Source: Mycobacterium noviomagense
GTDB taxonomy: Bacteria; Actinomycetota; Actinomycetes; Mycobacteriales; Mycobacteriaceae
Direction of reading: 5' to 3'
Assembly: GCF_010731635.1 (NCBI RefSeq)
Contig: NZ_AP022583.1
Location: forward strand, 4,092,001 to 4,156,000
DNA length: 64,000 nt
The notes under the pieces were generated by a model. The model worked only from the letters and a program-made list of their open reading frames with translations, was not told the DNA's origin and did not search any database. Below are positions 10,223-27,603 of this stretch, piece after piece; position 1 is the stretch's first letter, and every line of letters begins with the position of its first letter. The position numbers were made by a program, and so were the translations under genes.

Positions 10223-11305
10223 TTGCGCGCGCTCTCCCGCCGCCGTGCCACGGCCCCAGACAGGGCGGCGACCGGCCAGCGAAAACGTGGTATGCACCAG
10301 AGACCCGGCGCGCTCGAATATTGTTTTGCGCGGCGGGAAGTAATGCATGGGCAGTCCTCGGCGATCTCGCGGTGGCGCCATGAATCTCGGCGCCTCGACC
10401 AGCGGCGCATCGGCCGGGATTCGTCCTTGGGCGCGCCGATAGGCGGCCAGCGCCCGCGGGTGCAGCCGGATCTCGTCGGGCACTGCCACGAAAGCCAGCT
10501 CCACGAATTTTCCGAACAGCCGCAGCAGCACCTCGTCACCCGGTGTCCAGCGCATGCCCGCTTTCTCTCGGACCGGGGGATCGAACAGCCCGGCAGCGAT
10601 CCAACGCTGGCTAGCCATCCACGGCTTGAACAGCTGGTCCCACAGCGGGGTAGGCATCAGCACGAACTTCGGCTTGGGGATCCGCATCCGAAAAATGTCC
10701 AGGGTGGCCTGGTTGAGCTCCAACCGTTCTCGGCACACCCGCTCCCAGTACTGCTGGAACTCGTCCCAGGACTTGGGCACCGGCCGCATGCTCATCCCAT
10801 ACATCCGGTACCACTGCACGTGCTCGTCGAACAGCTGATGCTTCTCGGCCTCGGTCAGGCCACCGCAGAAATACTCGGCAACTTTGATCACCAGCATGAA
10901 GAACGTGGCGTGCGCCCAGTAGAACGTCTCGGGGTCCAGGGCGTGGTACCGCCGACCGGCGGTGTCGAGCCCTTTGATGGTGCGGTGGAAGTTCTTGATC
11001 TGCTCGCCGGTTCGTGCCGCCCGGTCACCGTCGTAGACCACACCCATGATCGGGTACACCGAGCGGGCGACCCGTTGCAGCGGCTCCCGCAGCAGGATCG
11101 AATGCTCCTCGACCCCAGCACCGAGCTCGGGATACATCGTTTGGATCGCGCCGATCCACACACCCATCATCCCGGTACGCAGGTCGCCGAAATACTTCCA
11201 AGTCAGCGAGTCCGGGCCGAGCGGCGCCGGCGCACCATCGCCTCGGGGAGCACCCCCGCGAGCGCGAGGCAGGGGTTTGGCGGATGTCGTCGATGTCGCG
11301 GTCAT
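10193..11305 (-). CDS. MpaB/DUF2236 family oxygenase-like protein (Rv1645c-like)
   Basis: 370 residues from ATG 11305, chosen because AGGAGG (revcomp of 11311-11316) stands five bases before it; GTG 11308 is only two bases from that site. The family (MpaB, latex-clearing-like b-type haem oxygenases) is helical, with conserved segments seen here as GVVYDGDRAARTGEQI, FYWAHATFFMLVIKVAEYF, DEHVQWYRMYGMSMR and a DEIRLHP near the end. The substrate is unknown. The N-terminal ~25 residues are low-complexity, encoded by a GC-rich repetitive stretch. The promoter carries a palindrome (11393-11408) that looks like a repressor site. Confidence 0.85.
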   Translation of the reverse strand: MTATSTTSAKPLPRARGGAPRGDGAPAPLGPDSLTWKYFGDLRTGMMGVWIGAIQTMYPELGAGVEEHSILLREPLQRVARSVYPIMGVVYDGDRAARTGEQIKNFHRTIKGLDTAGRRYHALDPETFYWAHATFFMLVIKVAEYFCGGLTEAEKHQLFDEHVQWYRMYGMSMRPVPKSWDEFQQYWERVCRERLELNQATLDIFRMRIPKPKFVLMPTPLWDQLFKPWMASQRWIAAGLFDPPVREKAGMRWTPGDEVLLRLFGKFVELAFVAVPDEIRLHPRALAAYRRAQGRIPADAPLVEAPRFMAPPRDRRGLPMHYFPPRKTIFERAGSLVHTTFSLAGRRPVWGRGTAAGERAQSPQCPRALV

Positions 11306-11381
11306 CACGGCCTCCTAGCCCCATGCGGACCGTGTAGCGGCCCCAGGAGGAGCCGAGCAATCCTTCGGGTCGATACGACAC

Positions 11382-11410
11382 ACGATAATGTTGACAACGC
11401 ATGTTGTCTA
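11382..11410 (-). promoter_or_regulatory. promoter with operator-like palindrome for the MpaB gene
   Basis: On the minus strand TAGACA (11410-11405) and TATCGT (11387-11382) are separated by exactly 17 bases. The inverted repeat GACAAC-GCAT-GTTGTC (11393-11408) covers the spacer and most of the -35 box, as expected for a TetR-type repressor. No TetR gene is next to it. Confidence 0.6.
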
Positions 11411-11559
11411 CGATTTCCCCGGCGTGCCGCCAGGCCGTGTCATCGCGTGGACGGACCGCTACGCGAGCGCCTCTGACCAGGCGCTTTGGCGAACCTGGTG
11501 GTAAGGATCATGATGCGGCTCGTTGCCGGTCGTGCGGGACTCCACCTATCCTCGACCAA

Positions 11560-12468
11560 GTGGAACTCGGGCCCAATCCGGCGTCCGGCGAGCCCGAGCA
11601 AGCGGTGACCCCGCCGGCTCCGTCTGACTCAAAACGCCGTTCTCCGGCGCAGTGGTTGCGTCGCACCAACGAAAGCCCGGGAATTGTCGAAATGATCCGC
11701 CGCGCGCGACGGGCGTTGCCCGGCGATCCCGACTTCGGTGACCCGCTGTCCACGGCGGGTGAGGGCGCTCCCCGCGCGGCGGCGCGCGCAGCGGGCCGGG
11801 TACTCGCGGACCGCGGTGCGGCGTCCCGCGAGGTTGGCCTGGGCGCACTGCAGCTCTGGCAGGCGTTGACCGAGGCCGTCTCCCGGCGCCCGGCCAATCC
11901 CGAGGTGACGCTGGTTTTCACCGACCTGGTCGGATTCTCGGAATGGTCGCTGAAAGCCGGCGACGACGCGGCGCTGAAACTGTTGCGACACGCGGCGAGG
12001 GCCGTCGAACCGCCGCTGCTGGATGCCGGCGGGCGCATCGTCAAACGGCTGGGCGACGGAATCATGGCGGTGTTCGACAACCCGGTGGCGGCGGTGCGGG
12101 CATCCTCCCAGGCAGAGAAAGCCCTCAGCTCCGTTGAAGTGGACGGCTATACACCGCGGATGCGGGTCGGGGTCCACACGGGTCATCCGCGGCGGGTGGC
12201 CGCCGACTGGCTCGGCGTCGACGTCAACATTGCCGCCCGGGTGATGGAGCGTGCCACCCGCGGTGGCATCATGGTGTCCGGCCCCGCGCTGGATAAAATT
12301 CCACAAGCCGATTTGGACGAGCTGGGCGTGGTCGCCAAACGTGCCCATCGACCGCTGTTCGGCGGCAAGCCCAGTGGGGTTCCCGCCGACATGGCCATCT
12401 ACCGCCTCGAAACTCGCAGGGAAATTACAGGTGCCGATGCAGACGGAGACGCCGATCCGCAGGCATAG
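11560..12468 (+). CDS. class III adenylate cyclase (Rv1647-like)
   Basis: 302 residues from GTG 11560; the frame is open to 11401, but the upstream part has no family resemblance. It makes cAMP from ATP. The N-terminal ~105 residues are a regulatory or linker region. The cyclase homology domain shows the metal-binding aspartates (VFTDLVGFSEWS and KRLGDGIMAVFDNP) and the transition-state residues N and R in VDVNIAARVMERA, so it should be active as a homodimer. No membrane segment is seen, in line with Rv1647, a soluble cyclase. The rhomboid-like gene follows three bases later and is probably co-transcribed. The PE17 gene found upstream in M. tuberculosis is absent. Confidence 0.9.
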   Translation: MELGPNPASGEPEQAVTPPAPSDSKRRSPAQWLRRTNESPGIVEMIRRARRALPGDPDFGDPLSTAGEGAPRAAARAAGRVLADRGAASREVGLGALQLWQALTEAVSRRPANPEVTLVFTDLVGFSEWSLKAGDDAALKLLRHAARAVEPPLLDAGGRIVKRLGDGIMAVFDNPVAAVRASSQAEKALSSVEVDGYTPRMRVGVHTGHPRRVAADWLGVDVNIAARVMERATRGGIMVSGPALDKIPQADLDELGVVAKRAHRPLFGGKPSGVPADMAIYRLETRREITGADADGDADPQA

Positions 12469-12471
12469 TGG

Positions 12472-13281
12472 ATGCCGATGATCTTTCCGATGTTGTCTAG
12501 GTTGGCGCGGGTCCGGCTCACACTGAGTTACGCCGCCGTACTGGTAGCAATCAGCACCGCGCTTGTCGTCCTCGGCCCGCGAGTGCAGCAGCAAGTGATC
12601 CTGCACGTCAGCACGAACCTGCATAACTTGGCCCGCGGGAAGATCGGAACGCTTTTCGGCAGCGCGTTCGTGATCGACGCCGGGCCCATGTACATCTGGC
12701 TGCCGGGCCTGGTGTGTCTGCTCGCGCTCGCGGAACTGCATTGGCGCAGTGGCCGGCTGACGCTCGCCTTCCTGCTCGGCCACGTCGGTGCGACTCTCGT
12801 GGTGGCGGTCGGCCTGATCGCCGCGGTCGAGTTCGGCTGGCTGCCCCTGTCGATCACCAAGGCCAGCGACGTCGGCATGAGCTACGGGGCCGTCGCGGTG
12901 CTGGGGGCGTTGACCGCCGCGATCCCGTGGCGCTGGCGTCCGGCCTGGATCGGCTGGTGGCTCGCGGTCGGCCTGGCAGGTGCGGCTCTCGGCGCCGAAT
13001 TCACCGACGCCGGGCACGGGGTCGCGTTAGTGATCGGCATGCTGCTGGCCACTCGGTTCGGCCACCCGGGGCACTGGACGCCGGTGCGGTACGCGTTGCT
13101 CTCGGTGGGCGGGGCCTTCGGTTTCCTGCTGCTGGCTCATACTGCGGTGACCGCAACGACCGGGCTCGTCTTCGGTGTGCTGAGCGCGCTGGCCGCCGAC
13201 CGGATCGCACGGTGGCGGCTGACGCGCAGGTCCCTGGAAATGGCCTCGATGGCCGCCCGGGAGCCGCTCACGCAGAGCTGA
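12472..13281 (+). CDS. rhomboid-like integral membrane protein (Rv1648-like)
   Basis: 269 residues with about six hydrophobic segments. It has rhomboid-type landmarks: a serine in VGMSYGAVAVLGAL and a histidine in DAGHGVALVIGMLLATRFG, the places where rhomboid proteases keep their Ser-His dyad (GxSG and the TM6 histidine). The classical GASG is not exact, so protease activity is possible but unproven. An ATG at 12478 could also be the start. It starts three bases after the cyclase stop, so the two are likely one unit. M. tuberculosis has a 268-residue equivalent in the same place. Confidence 0.75.
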   Translation: MPMIFPMLSRLARVRLTLSYAAVLVAISTALVVLGPRVQQQVILHVSTNLHNLARGKIGTLFGSAFVIDAGPMYIWLPGLVCLLALAELHWRSGRLTLAFLLGHVGATLVVAVGLIAAVEFGWLPLSITKASDVGMSYGAVAVLGALTAAIPWRWRPAWIGWWLAVGLAGAALGAEFTDAGHGVALVIGMLLATRFGHPGHWTPVRYALLSVGGAFGFLLLAHTAVTATTGLVFGVLSALAADRIARWRLTRRSLEMASMAAREPLTQS

Positions 13282-14540
<1,259 letters not shown>

Positions 14541-14541
<1 letters not shown>

Positions 14542-17027
14542 TGCGCGTCCCCTACAGCTGGCTGCGTGAAGTCGTCGCGGTCGGTGCGCCCGGCTGGGAC
14601 GTGCCCGCCGATGAGCTCGAGCAGACGTTGCTGCGCATCGGTCACGAGGTCGAAGAAGTGCTCGCGCTCGGACCGGTCACCGGGCCGCTGACGGTTGGGC
14701 GGGTCACCGCCATCGAAGAGCTGACCGAGTTCAAGAAACCGATCCGCGCTTGCCTGGTCGACGTCGGCGAGCCTCAGTCGCGCGAAATAATCTGTGGTGC
14801 AACGAATTTCACAGTCGGTGATCTGGTAGTGGTGGCGCTGCCCGGCACCACGTTGCCGGGCGACTTCACCATCACCGCCCGCAAGGCCTATGGGCGCAAC
14901 TCCGACGGCATGATCTGCTCGATGGCCGAATTAGGTTTGGGCACAGATCATTCCGGTATTCTCGTGCTACCGGCGGGCACCGCCGAACCCGGGGCCGACG
15001 CCACAGAGGCGCTCGGTTTCGACGATGTGGTGTTCCACCTGGCGATTACCCCCGACCGCGGCTACTGCATGTCGGTGCGCGGGCTGGCCCGGGAGATCGC
15101 CTGCGCTTACGACCTCGACTTCGCCGACCCGGCCGATGTCGCGCCGCTGCCGGTCGAGGGGGAGGCGTGGCCGCTGACCGTGCAACCCGGGACCGGGGTG
15201 CGCCGGTTTGCGCTGCGCCCGGTCACCAGCATTGACCCCAGCGCAGTGTCGCCGTGGTGGCTGCAGCGTCGGTTGCTGCTGTCGGGCATCCGGGCCATTT
15301 CGCCGGCCGTCGACGCCACCAACTACGTGATGCTGGAGTTGGGCCACCCCATGCACGCCCACGACCGCAACCGGATCACCGGCGGCTTGGCCGTGCGGTT
15401 CGCCCGGGCCGGTGAAACGATGACCACCCTCGACGACGTCGAGCGCCGACTCGAGCCCGCCGACGTGCTGATCGTCGATGACGTCGCCACCGCCGCAATC
15501 GGCGGCGTGATGGGGTCGAGCAGCACCGAGACCCGCCAGGGCTCCACCGACGTGCTCCTGGAGGCGGCGGTGTGGGATCCGCCCGCGGTATCGCGCACCC
15601 AGCGGCGGCTGCACCTGGGCAGTGAGGCCGCCCGCCGCTACGAGCGGGGCGTCGACCCGGCGATCTCGGTGGCAGCGCTGGATCGCTGCGCCGCGCTGTT
15701 GGCTGAGATCACCGGTGGCACAGCGGCTCCCGTGCTGACCGACTGGCGGGGCGACCCGCCGCGCGACGACTGGTCGCTGCCACCCATCCGAATGACCACC
15801 GACCTACCCGACCGCACCGCTGGCGTCGAGTATCCACCGGGCACAACCGTGCGGCGGCTGACCCAAATCGGCGCCGCGGTGACCGCCGACGGCGATGTGC
15901 TGACCGTGACGCCGCCGAGTTGGCGGCCCGATCTCGTGCAGCCCGCCGATCTGGTCGAGGAAGTGCTGCGACTGGAAGGCTTCGCCGTCATCCCTTCGGT
16001 GTTACCCGCGGCGCCCGCCGGCCGGGGTTTGACCCGCAAGCAAAAGCGCCACCGCGCGATCAGCAAGTCGCTCGCGTTGTCCGGCTATGTCGAAGTCCTG
16101 CCGACACCGTTTTTGCCCGCGGGCATCTTCGACCGGTGGGGGTTGCCCGCCGACGATCCTCGGCGCACCACCACACAGGTGCTCAACCCGCTGGAGGCCG
16201 ATCGGCCGCATCTGGCCACCACGCTGCTTCCCGGGCTACTGGAAGCCCTGGCGCGCAACGTTTCTCGGGGCATCGCCGACGTCGAGCTGTTCGCCATCGC
16301 GCAGGTGGTCCATCCGACTTCCCAGACCCGCAGCGTCGGCGTCATCCCCGTCGACCGGCGGCCCACCGACGACGAGATCGCCATGCTCGACGCGTCACTG
16401 CCGCGCCAGCCGCAGCACGTCGCGGTGGTGCTGACCGGCCTGCGGGAACCGCGCGGGCCCTGGGGCGCCGGTCGGCGGGCCGAAGCCGCCGACGCCTTCG
16501 AGGCGGTTCGGACCATCGCCCGCTCCTGCGGCGTCGACGTGACACTGCGGGCCGCCGACTATCTGCCGTGGCATCCGGGCCGGTGCGCCGAAGTGCTCAT
16601 CGGCGACGCCGTGATCGGCCATGCCGGCCAGCTGCACCCGGCGGTCATCGAACGCTGCGAGCTGCCGCCCGGCACCTGCGCGGCCGAACTCAACCTGGAT
16701 GCCGTTCCGCTCGTAAAAGCCCTGCCCGCACCTCAGGTGTCGCCGTTTCCGGCGGTGTTTCAAGACGTCAGCCTGGTGGTCGGCGCCGACGTCGCCGCCC
16801 AGGCGGTGGAAGACGCGGTGCGCGAGGGCGCGGGCGAGCTGCTGGAGGATATCCGGCTTTTCGACGTCTACACCGGCCCCCAGATCGGCGAGGACCGCAA
16901 GTCGCTGACGTTCGCGTTGCGGTTCCGTGCACCAGATCGCACGTTGACCGAAGACGACGCCAGCGCGGCCCGGGATGCCGCCGTGCGCCGCGCCGCCGAA
17001 CGGGTAGGCGCCGTCCTGCGCACCTGA
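14541..17027 (+). CDS. pheT: phenylalanyl-tRNA synthetase beta subunit
   Basis: 828 residues, matching the ~830 of mycobacterial PheT. The ATG at 14541 overlaps the pheS stop by one base, so translation is coupled. Domains in order: N-terminal EMAP/tRNA-binding domain (residues ~40-150), the B3/B4 editing domain that removes Tyr mischarged on tRNA-Phe, B5, a catalytically dead class II core, and the C-terminal ferredoxin-like anticodon-binding domain ([12 protein letters not shown] ... [20 protein letters not shown]). It ends just before a palindromic repeat that separates it from argC. Confidence 0.97.
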
Positions 17028-17035
17028 GTGTTTTG

Positions 17036-17098
17036 CGGCGAGCAGACGCTAACGTCCCCGTTCATCGGCGTGTCGGGAGGCTTTTACGTCTGCTGGCG
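17036..17098. repeat. palindromic dispersed repeat (family 3), degenerate copy
   Basis: The left arm GCGAGCAGACGC (17038-17049) and the right arm GTGTCGGGAGGCTTTTACGT continuing CTGCTGGCG (17070-17098) form an imperfect hairpin. The right arm matches the cleaner copy at 24226-24289 almost base for base. It lies between pheT and argC and may work as a terminator between the two operons. Confidence 0.55.
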
Positions 17099-17107
17099 TT
17101 GGAATGA

Positions 17108-19393
<2,286 letters not shown>

Positions 19394-19394
<1 letters not shown>

Positions 19395-19434
19395 TCCGCC
19401 TCCTCCTCATCGCTTCGCTCTGCATCGTCGGCGG
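19394..19434 (-). repeat. MIRU-like dispersed repeat, inverted copy
   Basis: The reverse complement reads CCGACGATGCAGAGCGAAGC then GATGAGGAGGAGGCGG, the same core as the copies at 9371, 42451 and 56627. It fills most of the argJ-argB gap. In this orientation it offers CCTCCTCC rather than a ribosome site to argB. Confidence 0.7.
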
Positions 19435-19464
19435 TGGCCAGCTCATGGTGAGCAGCGAGTTGTC

Positions 19465-20342
19465 ATGACCACTAGCGAATTGCCCACCCAGGTCAAAGCG
19501 CAGGTGCTCGCCGAGGCCCTGCCCTGGCTCAAGCAACTGCACGGCAAGATCGTCGTCGTCAAATACGGCGGCAACGCGATGACGGACGACACGCTCAAGC
19601 ATGCGTTCGCCGCCGACATGGCGTTTTTGCGCAACTGTGGCATCCATCCCGTCGTCGTCCACGGCGGTGGACCGCAGATCACGGCGATGCTGCAGCGGCT
19701 CGGCATCGCCGGCGACTTCAAGGGCGGATTCCGGGTCACCACACCGGAAGTGCTCGACGTCGCACGCATGGTGCTGTTCGGGCAAGTGGGCCGGGAACTG
19801 GTCAACCTGATCAACGCGCACGGACCCTACGCCGTCGGTATCACCGGTGAAGACGCGCAGCTGTTCACCGCGGTGCGCCGCCGCGTCACGGTCGACGGTG
19901 TCGCCACCGACATCGGGCTGGTGGGCGACGTCGCACACGTCAATGCCGCCGCCGTGTTGGATCTGATTGCGGCACGGCGCATTCCGGTGGTGTCCACGCT
20001 TGCACCGGATACCGACGGAGTGGTGTACAACATCAACGCCGACACCGCGGCGGCGGCGCTGGCCGAAGCGTTGGGCGCCGAGAAGCTGTTGATGCTCACC
20101 GATGTGGAAGGGGTGTACACCCGCTGGCCGGACCGCGATTCGTTGGTCAGCGAAGTCGATACCGCGACACTCACCCAACTGCTGCCGACGCTGGAGGAGG
20201 GCATGATTCCGAAGGTCGAAGCGTGTCTGCGCGCCGTTTCCGGCGGTGTGCCGAGCGCGCACGTCATTGACGGTCGGGTGGAGCATTGCGTGTTGGTCGA
20301 GCTGTTCACCGACGCGGGCACCGGCACCAAGGTGGTGGCGGC

Positions 20343-20346
<4 letters not shown>
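19465..20346 (+). CDS. argB: acetylglutamate kinase
   Basis: 293 residues from ATG 19465 ([10 protein letters not shown]), matching the ~294 of mycobacterial ArgB. It phosphorylates N-acetylglutamate with ATP, the usual feedback-controlled step of the pathway. Amino-acid kinase landmarks: KYGGNAM (phosphate loop), VHGGGPQI (substrate), GEDAQLF, and [11 protein letters not shown]. The frame is open further upstream, but that sequence is the repeat and the end of argJ. The stop overlaps the argD ATG. Confidence 0.96.
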
Positions 20347-23013
<2,667 letters not shown>

Positions 23014-23025
23014 GGAGATTGGTTT

Positions 23026-25717
<2,692 letters not shown>

Positions 25718-25719
25718 CG

Positions 25720-27480
25720 TCACTCGATCTGCTCGGAAAGCTCAAGCCAGCGGTCCTCCAGCGCGGCGGCGTCGTCTTCCAGCGCCCGCAACTCCTGCGT
25801 CAGTCGCGTCAACCCGACGTGGTCGGAGGGCTCGTGCTCAGCGAGTTCGGTGCGTTTATCCGCGATTTGGTCGGCCAGCCGCGCCAACCGGCGCTCGAGG
25901 GCTGCGGTCTCCTTCTGCACGGCGCGCAGTTCAGCGCCGGACGTGGACTTCGCGGCAGTGTCGGGACGCCGCTCACTGGCAGCCGCTGCCAGCCGCAGGT
26001 ATTCGTCGATGCCGCCGGGTAAATGGCGCAGTCGCCCATCCCGAACCGCGTACTGCTGGTCGGTGATCCGTTCCAACAGATAGCGGTCGTGGGAAACCAC
26101 AATCAACGTTCCCGGCCAGGAGTCCAGCAAGTCCTCGGTGGCCGCGAGCATGTCGGTGTCCACGTCGTTGGTCGGCTCGTCGAGCAACAGCACATTCGGT
26201 TCGGCCAGCAGCGTCAGCATCAACTGCAGCCGCCGACGGAAACCGCCGGACAAGTCGCCCACCCGCGCCGACAACTGCGCTCGGGAAAACCCGAGCCGCT
26301 CCAACAGCTGCGTTGGGCTGACTTCCCGGTCCGCGACCCGGTAGCCGCTGCGCAGCCTACCTACCACGTCGGCGACGCGGTCGCCGGCCATCGGCGCCAG
26401 CTCGTCGCACTGCTGGTCGAGCATCGCCAGCCGAACCGTCTTGCCGCGCTTGACCCGGCCGGTGTCCGGCTGCACGCTCCCGGCGATCAGCCCCAGCAGC
26501 GTGGACTTGCCGGCACCGTTGGCACCGACGATCCCGGCCCGTTCGCCGGGAGCGATCCGCCATTCGACATCGCGCAGCACCGGCTGACCACCGAAGGAGA
26601 CCGACACGTCGAGCAGGTCGATCACGTCCTTGCCCAGCCGCGCCGTCGCCAGCTTCGCCAGCTCTACCGTGTTGCGCAGCGGCGGCACGTCGGCGATCAG
26701 CTGGTTGGCCGCCTCGATCCGAAACTTCGGTTTGGACGTCCGCGCCGGCGGCCCTCGGCGCAGCCAGGCCAACTCCTTGCGCATCAGGTTCTGCCGTTTC
26801 GCCTCCGCCACGGCCGCCAGCCGGTCCCGCTCGACGCGCTGCAGCACATAAGCCGCGTAACCGCCGTCGAACGGCTCAACCGTCCCGTCATGTACTTCCC
26901 ATGTCGTGGTCGCCACCTCGTCGAGAAACCACCGGTCATGGGTCACGAGCAAAAGACCCCCGGTGTTACGCGCCCACCGCTGGCGCAGGTGGGCGGCCAA
27001 CCAGGTGATTCCTTCGATGTCCAGATGGTTAGTGGGCTCGTCGAGGGCGATCACGTCCCAGTCGCCGAGCAGCAGTGCGGCCAGCTGCACACGACGCCGC
27101 TGCCCGCCGGACAGAGCGGATAGCTCAGCGTCCCAAGGAAAGTCGGACGCCAGCCCATTGACCACCTCGCGGATACGCGGGTTAGCCGCCCACTCGTGCT
27201 CCGCCCGGTCGCCGACCAGCGTCCGCCGGACAGTGCCGACGCCGCCCAGTGTGTCGGCCTGGCTCAACGCACCCACCCGCAGCCCGCTGCGGCGAGTGAC
27301 CCGGCCGGAATTCGGACGCAACTGACCGGTCAGCAAACCCAGCAGACTGGATTTGCCGTCTCCGTTTCGTCCGACGATGCCGATGCGATCGCCGTCACTG
27401 ACGCCCAAACTCACCGATTCGAACACGACCCGAGTCGGGTACTCGAGGTGGACGTTCTCGGCCCCCAGCAGGTGCGCCAC
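25720..27480 (-). CDS. ABC-F type ATPase (Uup/EttA-like), intact
   Basis: 586 residues with two ABC cassettes and no membrane segment, so it is an ABC-F protein that acts on ribosomes rather than a transporter. Cassette 1: Walker A GRNGDGKSS, signature LSGGQRRRVQLA, Walker B VIALDEPTNHLD. Cassette 2: GANGAGKST, LSGGFRRRLQLML, VLLLDEPTNDVD. A linker (PtIM-like) lies around residues 235-285, and the last ~70 residues form a charged coiled coil. In M. tuberculosis the equivalent is annotated as two parts, Rv1667c and Rv1668c; here it is one open frame. It may protect or rescue ribosomes; antibiotic resistance cannot be read from the sequence. Confidence 0.9.
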   Translation of the reverse strand: MAHLLGAENVHLEYPTRVVFESVSLGVSDGDRIGIVGRNGDGKSSLLGLLTGQLRPNSGRVTRRSGLRVGALSQADTLGGVGTVRRTLVGDRAEHEWAANPRIREVVNGLASDFPWDAELSALSGGQRRRVQLAALLLGDWDVIALDEPTNHLDIEGITWLAAHLRQRWARNTGGLLLVTHDRWFLDEVATTTWEVHDGTVEPFDGGYAAYVLQRVERDRLAAVAEAKRQNLMRKELAWLRRGPPARTSKPKFRIEAANQLIADVPPLRNTVELAKLATARLGKDVIDLLDVSVSFGGQPVLRDVEWRIAPGERAGIVGANGAGKSTLLGLIAGSVQPDTGRVKRGKTVRLAMLDQQCDELAPMAGDRVADVVGRLRSGYRVADREVSPTQLLERLGFSRAQLSARVGDLSGGFRRRLQLMLTLLAEPNVLLLDEPTNDVDTDMLAATEDLLDSWPGTLIVVSHDRYLLERITDQQYAVRDGRLRHLPGGIDEYLRLAAAASERRPDTAAKSTSGAELRAVQKETAALERRLARLADQIADKRTELAEHEPSDHVGLTRLTQELRALEDDAAALEDRWLELSEQIE

Positions 27481-27603
27481 CGGCCCGACCCTAACCGGCT
27501 ACCGGCGGGGGCCAAAGCCGCGGGTCCACGCCCGCAGATGTGCCATGATTGCCACGCTGTCAGGCCCGCCTGCAGCAGCGATACTTGATAGCGGAGGCAG
27601 CAA

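Noticed and set aside
11227..11280. GC-rich hairpin-like stretch in the MpaB gene N-terminus
   Set aside because: It may be a further small dispersed repeat, but I found no second copy in the window, so it is not listed as one.
11629..13017. Open frame of 462 codons on the minus strand
   Set aside because: It runs opposite the cyclase and rhomboid-like genes, both of which show family motifs.
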